A stretch of 41,112 nt of DNA, taken from Burkholderiales bacterium PBB3. Its GTDB lineage: Bacteria; Pseudomonadota; Gammaproteobacteria; Burkholderiales; Burkholderiaceae_C. The stretch's first letter is position 1, and each line of letters begins with the position of its first letter. The stretch lies in contig NKIK01000039.1 in assembly GCA_002256115.1 (NCBI GenBank), positions 1 to 41,112 of the forward strand. The letters are read 5' to 3'. Position numbers and translations under genes: made by a program. Of this stretch, positions 10,078 through 18,660 are shown in pieces. The notes beneath the pieces are model-generated. The model was given only the letters and a program-made list of their open reading frames with translations. It had not been told where the DNA came from and searched no databases.

Positions 10078-10443
10078 ATGGCACGTATAGCTGGCATCAA
10101 TATTCCGCCGCAACAACATTCCGAAATCGGCTTAACTGCCATTTTCGGTATTGGTCGCACTCGCGCTCGCAAGATTTGCGAAGCATGCGGCATTGCATAT
10201 TCCAAAAAGGTCAAAGATTTGACCGACGGTGATCTGGAGAAAATCCGTGATCAGATCGCCCAGTTTACAATCGAGGGTGATCTGCGCCGCGAGACAACAA
10301 TGAACATCAAGCGTTTGATGGACATTGGTTGCTACCGCGGTTTCCGTCATCGTCGTGGTTTGCCAATGCGTGGTCAACGCACTCGCACCAACGCACGCAC
10401 TCGCAAAGGCCCTCGTAAGGCTGCTGCATCTTTGAAGAAATAA
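10078..10443 (+). CDS. rpsM: 30S ribosomal protein uS13 (S13)
   Basis: Head protein of the small subunit that forms bridges to L5 and contacts P-site tRNA. The 121-aa product begins [20 protein letters not shown], has the helix-two-turn-helix [12 protein letters not shown], and ends with [20 protein letters not shown], a strongly basic tail. GAGGA is upstream of the ATG. It opens the alpha operon, only 24 bases after rpmJ, so read-through from the spc operon is expected. Confidence 0.98.
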   Translation: MARIAGINIPPQQHSEIGLTAIFGIGRTRARKICEACGIAYSKKVKDLTDGDLEKIRDQIAQFTIEGDLRRETTMNIKRLMDIGCYRGFRHRRGLPMRGQRTRTNARTRKGPRKAAASLKK

Positions 10444-10458
10444 CAGGGATAAACCATC

Positions 10459-10863
10459 ATGGCAAAAGCTCCCGCCAATAACGCAGCGCAACGCGTTCGC
10501 AAGAAAGTCCGCAAGAATGTTGCTGACGGTATTGCACACGTGCACGCTTCGTTTAACAACACCATCATTACCATCACCGACCGCCAAGGCAATGCTTTGT
10601 CATGGGCTTCGTCCGGTGGTCAGGGCTTCAAAGGCTCACGTAAATCTACTCCGTTTGCCGCTCAGGTTGCTTCCGAAGTGGCCGGCCGTGCCGCCCTGGA
10701 GCAAGGTATCAAGAACCTCGACGTCGAGATCAAAGGCCCAGGCCCTGGTCGCGAGTCTTCGGTACGCGCACTGGCAGCTCTCGGCATTCGTATCAATATG
10801 ATCGCTGACGTGACTCCAGTTCCGCATAACGGTTGCCGCCCTCAAAAGCGTCGCCGTATCTAA
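10459..10863 (+). CDS. rpsK: 30S ribosomal protein uS11 (S11)
   Basis: Platform protein of the small subunit next to the mRNA exit/Shine-Dalgarno region. The 134-aa product carries [38 protein letters not shown] and the C-terminal [17 protein letters not shown]. It follows rpsM by 15 bases. Downstream, two small hairpins occupy the gap before rpsD. Confidence 0.98.
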   Translation: MAKAPANNAAQRVRKKVRKNVADGIAHVHASFNNTIITITDRQGNALSWASSGGQGFKGSRKSTPFAAQVASEVAGRAALEQGIKNLDVEIKGPGPGRESSVRALAALGIRINMIADVTPVPHNGCRPQKRRRI

Positions 10864-10884
10864 GTCTTTTCAACAAGCCCACCG

Positions 10885-10923
10885 CCACCAACAACCGTTG
10901 GTGGCTCCCGCATTTCTGTGCGG
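10885..10923 (+). promoter_or_regulatory. Double hairpin between rpsK and rpsD
   Basis: A perfect 8-bp stem (CCACCAAC 10885-10892, GTTGGTGG 10897-10904, loop AACC) is followed three bases later by a 5-bp stem (CCGCA 10908-10912, TGCGG 10919-10923, loop TTTCTG). There is no T run, so it is not a classical terminator. In E. coli, S4 (rpsD) represses the alpha operon through a leader pseudoknot upstream of rpsM. A site just upstream of rpsD could be an RNA control or processing point, but that is inference. Confidence 0.4.
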
Positions 10924-10947
10924 CAGATGACATAAAAGGAAGTTCAA

Positions 10948-11571
10948 GTGGCACGCTACCTCGGCCCCAAGGCCAAACTCTCACGCCGTGAAGGCACCGA
11001 CCTGTTTCTGAAGAGTGCACGTCGCTCGATAGCAGACAAGGCCAAATTTGACTCTAAGCCTGGCCAACACGGTCGTACTTCGGGTGCTCGTACATCAGAC
11101 TACGGTCTGCAGCTGCGCGAGAAGCAAAAAGTCAAGCGTATGTACGGTGTGTTGGAGCGTCAGTTCCGCCGCTACTTCGCTGAAGCCGATCGCCGTAAGG
11201 GCAATACCGGCGCCAACTTGCTGGCTTTGCTCGAATCCCGTCTGGACAATGTGGTCTACCGCATGGGCTTTGGCTCCACGCGCGCTGAAGCACGTCAATT
11301 GGTTTCTCACAAGGCAATCACCGTCAACGGTGCGTCTGTGAATATCCCTTCCTACATGGTCAAGGCTGGTGATGTTGTTGCGTTGCGCGACAAGTCCAAG
11401 AAGCAAAACCGTGTGGTCGAAGCGCTGCAATTGGCTCAGCAAGTGGGCATGCCCGCTTGGGTCGAAGTCAGTATCGAAAAGGCTGAAGGTACCTTCAAGT
11501 CTGTTCCTGACCGTGACCAGTTTGGTGCTGACATCAACGAATCGTTGATCGTCGAGTTGTACTCACGTTAA
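10948..11571 (+). CDS. rpsD: 30S ribosomal protein uS4 (S4)
   Basis: Primary 16S rRNA assembly protein that also affects decoding accuracy and, in E. coli, represses the alpha operon. The 207-aa product starts (V/M)[18 protein letters not shown], and has [16 protein letters not shown] and the S4 RNA-binding domain around residues 97-160 ([26 protein letters not shown]). The start is GTG at 10948 with AAGGAA upstream. The gap before it (84 bp) is longer than elsewhere in the operon. Confidence 0.98.
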   Translation: MARYLGPKAKLSRREGTDLFLKSARRSIADKAKFDSKPGQHGRTSGARTSDYGLQLREKQKVKRMYGVLERQFRRYFAEADRRKGNTGANLLALLESRLDNVVYRMGFGSTRAEARQLVSHKAITVNGASVNIPSYMVKAGDVVALRDKSKKQNRVVEALQLAQQVGMPAWVEVSIEKAEGTFKSVPDRDQFGADINESLIVELYSR

Positions 11572-11677
11572 TCCCGTTGAGTTGTTGAATTCGTTCCTTG
11601 GCCACGGGGCACCGTAGCCGAGGTGCACCACCAGCCTTACCGATGTAACGAGTCGGGGGTATTGAGAGGAAGTCTGC

Positions 11678-12667
11678 ATGCAAAATAGTTTGCTAAAACC
11701 CAAGACAATCAGTGTAGAGCAGCTCGGTAATAACCGGGCTAAAGTCGCTCTTGAGCCCTTTGAGCGTGGCTATGGCCACACCTTGGGCAATGCCTTGCGT
11801 CGTGTTTTGTTGTCATCGATGCCTGGATACGCGGCGACTGAAGTCACGATTGCGGGTGTCTTGCACGAGTACTCCTCTATCGATGGCGTTCAAGAAGACG
11901 TTGTCAACATTCTGTTGAATTTGAAGGGCGTTGTGTTCAAGTTGCATAACCGTGAAGAAGTCACATTGAGCCTGCGTAAGGATGTTGAAGGCATCGTTAC
12001 AGCGTCTGATATTCAGACTCCGCACGACGTTGAAATTATCAACCCTGGTCACGTTATCGCCAATTTGTCGCACGGCGGCAAACTAGATATGCAGATCAAG
12101 GTTGAAAAAGGCCGTGGCTATGTGCCAGGTACTATGCGTCGTCACGCGGACGAGCCAACCAAGTCTATCGGTCGCATTGTTCTGGACGCTTCCTTCTCTC
12201 CGGTTAAGCGCGTTAGCTACACCGTTGAAAGCGCGCGTGTTGAACAGCGTACTGATTTGGATAAATTGGTTGTTGAAATCGAAACCAACGGTGCTGTGAC
12301 TGCTGAAGATGCAGTGCGCGCATCTGCCAAGATCTTGGTAGAACAGTTGGCTGTGTTTGCACAACTCGAAGGTAGCGAGCTCGCTGCGTTTGATGCGCCT
12401 GCACCACGCGGTAGCGCTCAGTTCGATCCTATCCTGTTGCGTCCAGTGGACGAGCTGGAATTGACAGTGCGTTCCGCCAACTGCCTGAAAGCAGAAAACA
12501 TTTACTACATTGGTGATTTGATCCAGCGTACGGAAAATGAATTGTTGAAGACTCCCAATTTGGGTCGCAAGTCGCTCAACGAAATTAAAGAAGTCCTCGC
12601 TTCGCGCGGTTTGACCTTGGGCATGAAGCTCGAGAGCTGGCCACCTGCGGCGCTGGAAAAGCGTTAA
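11678..12667 (+). CDS. rpoA: DNA-directed RNA polymerase subunit alpha
   Basis: The alpha dimer nucleates RNA polymerase assembly, and its C-terminal domain binds UP elements and activators. The product is 329 aa. The N-terminal domain has [20 protein letters not shown] (residues 31-50). The C-terminal domain from about 250 has [13 protein letters not shown], with Arg265 at the same number as in E. coli, and [28 protein letters not shown] precedes the ATG. The 106-bp gap after rpsD holds only weak inverted repeats. Confidence 0.98.
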   Translation: MQNSLLKPKTISVEQLGNNRAKVALEPFERGYGHTLGNALRRVLLSSMPGYAATEVTIAGVLHEYSSIDGVQEDVVNILLNLKGVVFKLHNREEVTLSLRKDVEGIVTASDIQTPHDVEIINPGHVIANLSHGGKLDMQIKVEKGRGYVPGTMRRHADEPTKSIGRIVLDASFSPVKRVSYTVESARVEQRTDLDKLVVEIETNGAVTAEDAVRASAKILVEQLAVFAQLEGSELAAFDAPAPRGSAQFDPILLRPVDELELTVRSANCLKAENIYYIGDLIQRTENELLKTPNLGRKSLNEIKEVLASRGLTLGMKLESWPPAALEKR

Positions 12668-12749
12668 TCGATAAGGGCCCCTGAATGGGGTTCCGTGCCA
12701 CGGGCAGTACCTGATCCGGCTGCCTGTTTAATAACTGAAGGAAAAAATC

Positions 12750-13145
12750 ATGCGTCACGGACACGGACTACGTAAACTCAATCGCACATCGTCACACCGT
12801 TTGGCGATGCTGCGCAATATGATGAACTCGCTCATCGAGCATGAGGCCATCAAAACTACAGTGCCTAAGGCCAAGGAATTGCGTCGCGTCATCGAGCCAA
12901 TGATCACATTGGCCAAAGAAGCGACTGTTGCAAACCGTCGTTTAGCCTTTGACCGCTTGCGCGATCGCGATAGCGTGACCAAGTTGTTCAACGACCTCGG
13001 ACCTCGCTTCAATGCACGTCCAGGTGGTTACACACGTATTTTGAAGATGGGTTTCCGTGTTGGTGACAACGCGCCCATGGCTTTGGTTGAATTAGTTGAT
13101 CGTGCTGTAACAACAGATGCTGCACAAGACGCACCAGAAGCATAA
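12750..13145 (+). CDS. rplQ: 50S ribosomal protein bL17 (L17)
   Basis: Large-subunit protein close to the peptide exit tunnel. The 131-aa product begins [20 protein letters not shown] and has [20 protein letters not shown] and the mid-region [24 protein letters not shown] (in parts: [15 protein letters not shown]). AAGGAAAAAA stands before the ATG. It closes the alpha operon; the next transcript feature is the tRNA 23 bases on. Confidence 0.98.
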   Translation: MRHGHGLRKLNRTSSHRLAMLRNMMNSLIEHEAIKTTVPKAKELRRVIEPMITLAKEATVANRRLAFDRLRDRDSVTKLFNDLGPRFNARPGGYTRILKMGFRVGDNAPMALVELVDRAVTTDAAQDAPEA

Positions 13146-13151
13146 ATAGGT

Positions 13152-13157
13152 TATAAT
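13152..13157 (+). promoter_or_regulatory. Perfect -10 element before tRNA-fMet
   Basis: TATAAT at 13152-13157, just after the rplQ stop, sits 11 bases before the first base of the tRNA. I see no good -35 hexamer at the matching distance, so the tRNA may be co-transcribed with rplQ, with this element as a supplement or coincidence. Confidence 0.4.
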
Positions 13158-13168
13158 CTAAGTCTTGA

Positions 13169-13245
<77 letters not shown>

Positions 13246-13271
13246 ATAGATACGTGGGATTCCACGACAGC

Positions 13272-13298
13272 AAAGGCTCACTTCGGTGAGCCTTTTTT
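13272..13298 (+). terminator. Strong intrinsic terminator after tRNA-fMet
   Basis: The stem AAAGGCTCAC (13272-13281) with GTGAGCCTTT (13286-13295) closes a TTCG tetraloop and runs into a T tract. It should end both the tRNA transcript and any read-through from the alpha operon, marking the edge of the housekeeping block. Confidence 0.93.
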
Positions 13299-13303
13299 GT
13301 TTC

Positions 13304-13342
13304 TGGCCCATTTCTGGCCCAACATTGGCCCATTGCTGGCCC
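13304..13342. repeat. Four TGGCCC(A) repeats at exact 11-bp spacing
   Basis: TGGCCCA or TGGCCCG begins at 13304, 13315, 13326 and 13337, an exact 11-bp period (about one helical turn), with T-rich spacers. It starts six bases past the terminator. It could be a protein-binding array, the remains of a recombinase gene end, or a simple tandem repeat. The sequence alone does not decide. Confidence 0.6.
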
Positions 13343-13665
13343 GTGCTTTTTCCAACCGCAATACTGTGACCATTGGGTACATGATGACGCGGTGTCGTCG
13401 TCGAAACGTATTTGAGCAACTCAGATTCGCAGTTTCACCCAGTGAATTCAACTATTGATCGTTGAGATCTGACTGAAACCTTCGGAATTGGACTACTAAC
13501 GGTTCGCCAATGTAGAAGAACAAGGGCGAGTTGCCTTACCTTCAGATCTAGAAATAGGCTGGTACGTCGCGTACCGACCCAAAGCCGATGTATCGACTCA
13601 TCAATTGGTCGCCTAGAAGCGGTCATTCTGATGCGCTCAAATACACATAGGGCCTCGCGTTATTA
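13343..13665. other. Gene-free spacer, 323 bp
   Basis: No open frame here resembles a known protein and I see no RNA motif. A 63-codon minus-strand frame (13435-13626) has no start context or family resemblance. It marks the switch from the conserved ribosomal block to accessory genes. Confidence 0.5.
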
Positions 13666-14000
13666 CTAGCCCGCATTGGATGCGGATACCTCATGAGATG
13701 AGGCAGCACCTTGCCGGTTGACTATCCATTTTCCCGTAATCACTACCAAGCCAGCTCCCAGCGCAGCAAAGGTGTAGTGCACCAGAGAAACCGTGCTGAC
13801 AGGTGTGGATGTAAGCGTTGCTTTCAACGCTATGGCTCCGCCCAATATGGTTAGTAGGATGCATAGAATGAGCGGGAAGTAGCCTAGGTCCATGCGCCCC
13901 CCATCTACCATTTTGTAGTCGCTGGAACCAATACCAAAGGCAGTGCCAACGACCATGAACATCAGCCCAGAAAAAAGTCTTTTTGACTCTTTGTCAGCAT
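13666..14000 (-). pseudogene. TctB-like small membrane protein, frameshifted near the start
   Basis: TctB proteins are the small membrane subunit of tripartite tricarboxylate transporters. From ATG at 14000 (AGGAGA upstream) the frame reads MLTKSQKDFFLG and stops at 13964-13962. The next frame continues SGLMFMVVGTAFGIG and then the family-typical GRMDLGYFPLILCILLTILGG. Adding one T to the six-T run at 13971-13976 would join both parts into about 112 aa. Either the gene is broken or the run is misread. Even repaired it is shorter than usual TctB (about 150 aa), and its C-terminal part does not look typical. No tctA is nearby. It is last in the tctC-leuC-leuD direction, 163 bp after leuD. Confidence 0.6.
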
Positions 14001-14162
14001 ACTTGTCTCCTACACAACCATTGATTTGATGTGATTAATTTTTCCAAGCTATCGCGTGCCCTTCAAAAGAGGACATTCCCGCGAGTGCATATTGAAAGGA
14101 TGGAAACGACAGAGCTAGTGGCGAAATGCCAAATGCTCTGACGTCACATCAGGCAGCAAAAA

Positions 14163-14822
14163 TCACGCTTGCTTAGACCTTTGATCCAGTCTGGTTCGAG
14201 TCTTTCCAGCCACGTCTTGCATCCAGGGATGCAGGCTCCAATGGCGGGTGCTGAAGTCATCAATTTTCTTTTGATGTGTCAACGACAAACCGATGACATC
14301 CAGGTTGTCGAGATACATCTGTTGATGACGGCTACTGATCGCAAATGGGGCGTCCACATTCCTGCTCTGCACCCTGAGCTGCTGCACGTCAATACGAACA
14401 TCATTGGTGTTGGGGTGTTCGGTATTCGCAATCAATACATCAATCTGTGACTGGGACAGCATGACCAGTATCAAGCGATTGTTCATGGCGTTGGAATAAA
14501 AAATCTCCCCAAAGCTCGGTGCAATGACGGCCTGAATGCCGTACTGCTGGAGTCCCCAAACGGCATGCTCGCGGCTGGAGCCACAGCCAAAGTTCGAGCC
14601 ACCGATCAATATATTCACACCGGAATACTCCGGGCGATTGAGTACGAAGTCGGGCCTTACCACTCCCTGCTCATCAAAACGCAAATCGTACAAAATCCCG
14701 TCGGCCAGACCGGTCTTGTCGATGCCACGCAAGAACTGCTTGGGAATGATTTGGTCTGTATCCAGGTTCTCAATGCGGATGGCTGCAGCACGTCCCTGAA
14801 TGAGATGTGTATTGTTATCCAT
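14163..14822 (-). CDS. leuD: 3-isopropylmalate dehydratase-type small subunit
   Basis: Small (swivel-domain) subunit of an aconitase-superfamily hydro-lyase; in leucine synthesis it pairs with LeuC to interconvert 2- and 3-isopropylmalate. The 219-aa product has LDTDQIIPKQFL near residue 20 and GGSNFGCGSSREHAVW near residue 94, both diagnostic. Its start overlaps the leuC stop by 8 bp. Its neighbours (tctC, LysR, no leuB) suggest a catabolic or alternative substrate such as a citramalate-type acid rather than leucine synthesis; that is inference. Confidence 0.88.
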   Translation of the reverse strand: MDNNTHLIQGRAAAIRIENLDTDQIIPKQFLRGIDKTGLADGILYDLRFDEQGVVRPDFVLNRPEYSGVNILIGGSNFGCGSSREHAVWGLQQYGIQAVIAPSFGEIFYSNAMNNRLILVMLSQSQIDVLIANTEHPNTNDVRIDVQQLRVQSRNVDAPFAISSRHQQMYLDNLDVIGLSLTHQKKIDDFSTRHWSLHPWMQDVAGKTRTRLDQRSKQA

Positions 14823-16233
14823 TGAAATCCACCATTTTTCTTACGTCAGTCAAAACGCCCGTCACAGCTGCTGCGGCAGCCATCGCAGGACTCATTAAAT
14901 GGGTGATTGCGCCACGACCTTGTCGGCCTTCAAAGTTACGGTTAGTCGTAGAAGCACATCGCACGCCATCACCCAAAATATCGTCATTCATTGCAAGGCA
15001 CATGGAGCACCCAGGCTTTCGCCATTCAAAGCCGGCATCTATCAGTATTTTTGCAATGCCCTCTCTCTCTGCCTGCTCCTGTACTGCTCCAGAGCCAGGG
15101 ACCACCATGGCACGAACGCCGGGCGCTACATGCCGGCCTTGTACTACCCTTACAACATTGCGCAGGTCTTCGATACGTCCGTTAGTGCATGACCCAATGA
15201 ATACGTGCTGAATGGGAGTCCCCATCAATGCATCCCCTGGGTTGAGTTTCACGTAGCGCAGTGCCTGTTCAGCGCTGCGCCGCTGAAGATCGTCAGAAAT
15301 ATCCTTCAACAAAGGAGTGCGTCCAGTGATGGGTGCCACCTGATCCGGACTGGTGCCCCAGGTCAAATACGGAGATACCTTTGACGCGTCGAAACGATGT
15401 TCTGCATCGAACACCGCCGCTTCATCGCTAAAGAGTGTGTCCCAATGCTCTAAGGCTTGTGCTTTGATGGAGCCTTCAATATCCGCAGCGCGTTGCAAAA
15501 CATAGTCGCGCGCTTTCTGATCCGGGGCAATCAAGGCACCGCGCGCTCCCGCCTCAACGGTCATGTTGCACAAGGTAAATCGCGCTTCGATAGACAGTTC
15601 TTCAATGGCCTGACCGCAGTATTCGACAACGAATCCACGAGCGCCTTGTGCACCGATCTCGCCAATAATCATCAGGATCAGGTCTTTGGAGGTAGAGCCT
15701 GCTGGCAACTTTCCATCAATTCGGATACGCATCGACTGTGCAATGCGATACACCAGTGTTTGGGTCGCCAGTACGTGTTCAACTTCGCTAGTACCGATGC
15801 CAAAACCCAGAGCACCCAAAGCCCCGTACGTTGTGGTGTGGCTGTCCCCACAAATGACGACCATGCCCGGGCGAATCATTCCGTGCTCTGGTGACACCAC
15901 ATGTTCAATTCCTTGCAACGGATCGTTGGTATCAAACAAAGGTATGCCATAGCGGTCGCAGTTGCGCTTGAGGTTGCTGGCCTGCAAAGCCGAGGCGGGG
16001 TCTTGTATGACCCTCACCGCCTGCACATGGGTTGGAATGATGTGACTGACCACCGACACGTTTTGTCCGGGAACGGGAACGCCCCTGCCTTTTTCTTGCA
16101 GGCCTGAAAAAGCCTGCGGGCTGGTGTATTCGTTCATCAGATGCAGATCGCAAAACAGGAGAATGTTTTGCGCATCCAGCACTGTCACCGTGTGGCCTTC
16201 TATCAGTTTTCTGTAAAGTGTTTTCGATTGCAT
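14815..16233 (-). CDS. leuC: 3-isopropylmalate dehydratase-type large subunit
   Basis: [4Fe-4S] hydro-lyase large subunit. From ATG at 16233 it is 472 aa (family usual about 470), starting MQSKTLYRKLIEGHTV. The cluster ligands are visible as Cys349 (GSCTNGR) and Cys409/Cys412 (GCSMC), and the active-site GDSHTTTYGALG lies at about 129-140. Upstream in-frame codons reach 16350 but overlap tctC and look unlike the family, so they are rejected. It lies 13 bp after tctC and overlaps leuD, so the three form one operon. Substrate could be isopropylmalate, citramalate/citraconate or a related acid. Confidence 0.9.
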   Translation of the reverse strand: MQSKTLYRKLIEGHTVTVLDAQNILLFCDLHLMNEYTSPQAFSGLQEKGRGVPVPGQNVSVVSHIIPTHVQAVRVIQDPASALQASNLKRNCDRYGIPLFDTNDPLQGIEHVVSPEHGMIRPGMVVICGDSHTTTYGALGALGFGIGTSEVEHVLATQTLVYRIAQSMRIRIDGKLPAGSTSKDLILMIIGEIGAQGARGFVVEYCGQAIEELSIEARFTLCNMTVEAGARGALIAPDQKARDYVLQRAADIEGSIKAQALEHWDTLFSDEAAVFDAEHRFDASKVSPYLTWGTSPDQVAPITGRTPLLKDISDDLQRRSAEQALRYVKLNPGDALMGTPIQHVFIGSCTNGRIEDLRNVVRVVQGRHVAPGVRAMVVPGSGAVQEQAEREGIAKILIDAGFEWRKPGCSMCLAMNDDILGDGVRCASTTNRNFEGRQGRGAITHLMSPAMAAAAAVTGVLTDVRKMVDFNG

Positions 16234-16246
16234 GGTCGATTCCGAT

Positions 16247-17224
16247 TTAGTCAGCGGTAATTCCCCGCTCTTTAATAAGTTTTGCCCACATTGGCATTTC
16301 GCTCTCAAGACGTGAACGAGCAGCGGCGGGTGTGCTGGGTATCGGCTCAAAGCCGTCTTTGACCATACGTTCCTTCAGAGCGGACTTGTTGAGCGCCTGA
16401 TTCAGCGCAGTATTCAGCTTTTCAATGATTAGTTTGGGTGTTGCAGCCGGTGCAAACACTATGAACCATGTTTCAAAGTTGTACTTTGGCAGCCCTGCCT
16501 CCGCGATGGTCGGCACATTGGGCAGCAGTGCTGAACGCTTCGATCCGGTGACTCCGACGGCACGCAGCTTGCCAGCGTTTACATGTTCCTTGGCAGCTGA
16601 CAACACAGGAAAACTCATATCGACTTGCCCGCCAATGGTGTCAACTAAAGCCGGACCGCCACCCCGGTAGGGGATGTGAAGAATCGGGAGGCTTGAAACC
16701 GCCTTGAACAGCTCCGCAGACATGTGAAAGGTACTGCCTGGCCCGGCCGAGCCGTAGGAGAGTTTTCCAGGCTGCGATTTGAGCAGCGCAAGGAGTTCTT
16801 TAAGGTTGTTGGCTTTGACATTGTTGTTCACCACCAAAATGTGCTGCGAACTTGCCACCATGCCAATGGGTGCGAGGTCTTTGAGCGTGTCGTATGGCAT
16901 TTTTGCCGTCAGCGCGGGGTTAATTGCCAGCGAAACTGTTTGCAGCCCGATGGTGTAGCCATCTGCCGGAGCTTTCGCGACCATGTCCACACCAATGTTC
17001 CCACCAGCCCCACCTTTGTTTTCGATGATCATGTTGCCGCCCAAGGCTTTGGCCCATTCCTCACTAATCATCCGGGCTGCAATGTCCGCACTGCCCCCTG
17101 GCGCATAGGGCACCACGAGTTTGATGACTTTTTCTGGGTAGTTCTGAGCCGCTGCATTGCTAAGTCCGCCAAGAAGCGGCAATACAGAAATAACGGCTGA
17201 AAAAATGAAATTACGCTTGTTCAT
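16247..17224 (-). CDS. Bug-family (TctC) periplasmic carboxylate-binding protein
   Basis: Tripartite tricarboxylate transporter receptor, which captures small carboxylates in the periplasm. From ATG at 17224 (AAGGAGA, good spacing) it has 325 aa. A signal peptide ends about residue 27 (SNAAA-QNYPEKVIKLVVPYAPGG). The binding-loop PGGSADIAAR, IIENKGGAGGNIG and LSYGSAGPGSTFHM...HIPYRGGGPA patterns are classical for the family. It leads the operon into leuC-leuD, so the bound acid is probably the substrate of that enzyme. No transporter large subunit is present; many Bug proteins are orphans of this kind. Confidence 0.93.
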   Translation of the reverse strand: MNKRNFIFSAVISVLPLLGGLSNAAAQNYPEKVIKLVVPYAPGGSADIAARMISEEWAKALGGNMIIENKGGAGGNIGVDMVAKAPADGYTIGLQTVSLAINPALTAKMPYDTLKDLAPIGMVASSQHILVVNNNVKANNLKELLALLKSQPGKLSYGSAGPGSTFHMSAELFKAVSSLPILHIPYRGGGPALVDTIGGQVDMSFPVLSAAKEHVNAGKLRAVGVTGSKRSALLPNVPTIAEAGLPKYNFETWFIVFAPAATPKLIIEKLNTALNQALNKSALKERMVKDGFEPIPSTPAAARSRLESEMPMWAKLIKERGITAD

Positions 17225-17305
17225 GCTGTCTCTCCTTTTAAAAGATTGGTTTGTAGGAATACTATCCATCACCTAAAGAACATCAATACATAGAAAATAA
17301 TGTCT

Positions 17306-17326
17306 TTGATGCATTGAAGTTATCAA
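17306..17326. promoter_or_regulatory. Candidate LysR-type binding site
   Basis: TTGAT (17306-17310), 11 bases, ATCAA (17322-17326): a perfect dyad of the T-N11-A type bound by LysR regulators, in the 113-bp gap between the divergent tctC and lysR genes. It ends 11 bp before the regulator's ATG, so autorepression and activation of tctC-leuCD from one site is plausible. Confidence 0.5.
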
Positions 17327-17337
17327 TAGGAGTGAGC

Positions 17338-18252
17338 ATGGATGGTTTTTCAGATGTCGCTTTTTTCTCGCTGCTCATGCGTCAAGGGTCTTTGACAGGC
17401 GCAGCACAAGAACTGGGAATCAGCCAACCAGCGGTCAGTAGGCGCTTGTCGAACATTGAAGGAAGACTAGGTGTTCGCCTACTGCAACGAACCACCCGGC
17501 GCATCAGCCTCACACCGGAAGGGGAGACCTATCTAACGGAGGGTGCCCGGGTTTTGGCCGAGCTTGAAGCAATGGAGCGCTTAGTTTCAGGTAGCCGTGA
17601 ACAGCCACGTGGTTTGCTAAAGGTCGGGGCAACGCTGGGTTTTGGTCGCCGCCTTATCTCACCCTTACTGTCCCGATTTGCAAAAACCTTTCCTGAAGTC
17701 GAAGTGCAATTGACACTGAATGACCGCCCTTTGAACATCGTTGAGCAGGGGCCAGATGTTGTAGTTCGCTTTGGCGAACTCCCCGACTCACGGCTGACGG
17801 CTCGGCTGTTGGCCCTTAACCACCGAATCCTGTGTGCGTCTCCCACCTATCTTTCACAGGCTGGAGTGCCCGATGCTCCAAAATCATTGAGTCAACACAA
17901 ATGCCTGTTCATCCGGGAGGGCGATGAGGCCTATGGAACCTGGCAACTCCGAAAGGGGCAAACTTCCGAATCTGTCAAAGTCAGAGGGCCTTTGACAAGC
18001 AACGACGGAGAGTGCGTCATGCGGTGGGCACTCGAAGGCCACGGAATCATGATCAGATCCGTTTGGGACGTTGCCCCAGCAATCCGTGATGGCAGCCTTC
18101 AAGAAGTGCTATCGGACTGGTCGTTACCAGGCGCAGACATCTATGCCGTCTTTGCAACGCGTAATCATCTGTCAGCCAAGACAAGGGCTTTCGTGGATTT
18201 TCTTCTCGACGAGTTTGCGCACCATCGAAACCCAGACAAGCTGCATTGGTAA
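17338..18252 (+). CDS. LysR-family transcriptional regulator
   Basis: The 304-aa product from ATG at 17338 (GGAG eight bases upstream) has the N-terminal winged helix-turn-helix, FFSLLMRQGSLTGAAQELG then ISQPAVSRRLSNIEGRLGVRLL, and a C-terminal periplasmic-binding-like effector domain (from about residue 85). A TTG further upstream (17314) is a poorer start. It is transcribed away from tctC-leuC-leuD and is presumably their regulator, with a carboxylate inducer. It resembles the CrgA/AaeR-like group of LysR proteins in its effector domain (FGRRLISPLLSRFAKTFPEVEV), though that placement is approximate. Confidence 0.92.
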   Translation: MDGFSDVAFFSLLMRQGSLTGAAQELGISQPAVSRRLSNIEGRLGVRLLQRTTRRISLTPEGETYLTEGARVLAELEAMERLVSGSREQPRGLLKVGATLGFGRRLISPLLSRFAKTFPEVEVQLTLNDRPLNIVEQGPDVVVRFGELPDSRLTARLLALNHRILCASPTYLSQAGVPDAPKSLSQHKCLFIREGDEAYGTWQLRKGQTSESVKVRGPLTSNDGECVMRWALEGHGIMIRSVWDVAPAIRDGSLQEVLSDWSLPGADIYAVFATRNHLSAKTRAFVDFLLDEFAHHRNPDKLHW

Positions 18253-18263
18253 CTGCTGTCAAT

Positions 18264-18308
18264 TTGGTTTCCAGTTCCCGGTCATTCGCGAATACCCGCA
18301 ACTGGCCC
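18264..18308. repeat. Imperfect direct repeat, copy 1
   Basis: Matches 19314-19358 at 37 of 45 positions without gaps; the shared core is CCGGTCATTCG (18278-18288), with conserved TTGGTT on the left and CTGGCCC on the right. The two copies are 1,050 bp apart and bracket the 207-aa recombinase. Confidence 0.75.
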
Positions 18309-18566
18309 AACCCAGTCTTTAACCCGTCATTGTTCTAGGTCTGCAAACGCGGCAAACTTGAAGTTTACGACCGTCCGCTAACTGGAATTTAATTGGACTT
18401 CCGGTGCCCGCCGTTCGAGACCGAAAACAACACAGTATGGGTTTTGCTTCGTTTTGTGAGGCAAGCTCGTAATGGCAAACGTCTGTTCTTCGGTTCCTCT
18501 CGCGAATATGAATGTTCAGGCTGTTTCGCCCGCAACGCCCACACGATGCTCCGATTTACTGATGCT

Positions 18567-18586
18567 CAATGCCGAATTCGGCATTG
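18567..18586. repeat. Perfect 20-bp palindrome
   Basis: CAATGCCGAATTCGGCATTG reads the same on both strands. It lies 74 bp upstream of the recombinase GTG start, a sensible place for an operator or a recombination core site. There is no T run, so termination is unlikely. Confidence 0.7.
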
Positions 18587-18660
18587 TCATAGTCAGCACC
18601 AGTTGACAATTAGCACAGCCGGTCCAGAGTAGTTCTCCCCGCAACTTCTAGGAGATTATT

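Larger units (their letters stand above)
18253..18660. other. 408-bp non-coding stretch upstream of the compact recombinase
   Basis: No convincing gene. It holds the first copy of an imperfect direct repeat (18264-18310), a related-looking motif near 18408-18425 (GCCCGCCGTTCGAGACCG) and a 20-bp palindrome (18567-18586). An open frame at 18393-18632 lacks a start signal and family resemblance. AGGAG at 18649-18653 belongs to the recombinase gene. Confidence 0.6.

Noticed and set aside
18393..18632. 79-codon frame upstream of the compact recombinase
   Set aside because: No ATG with a ribosome site, Cys-rich random-looking translation, and it overlaps the palindrome region.
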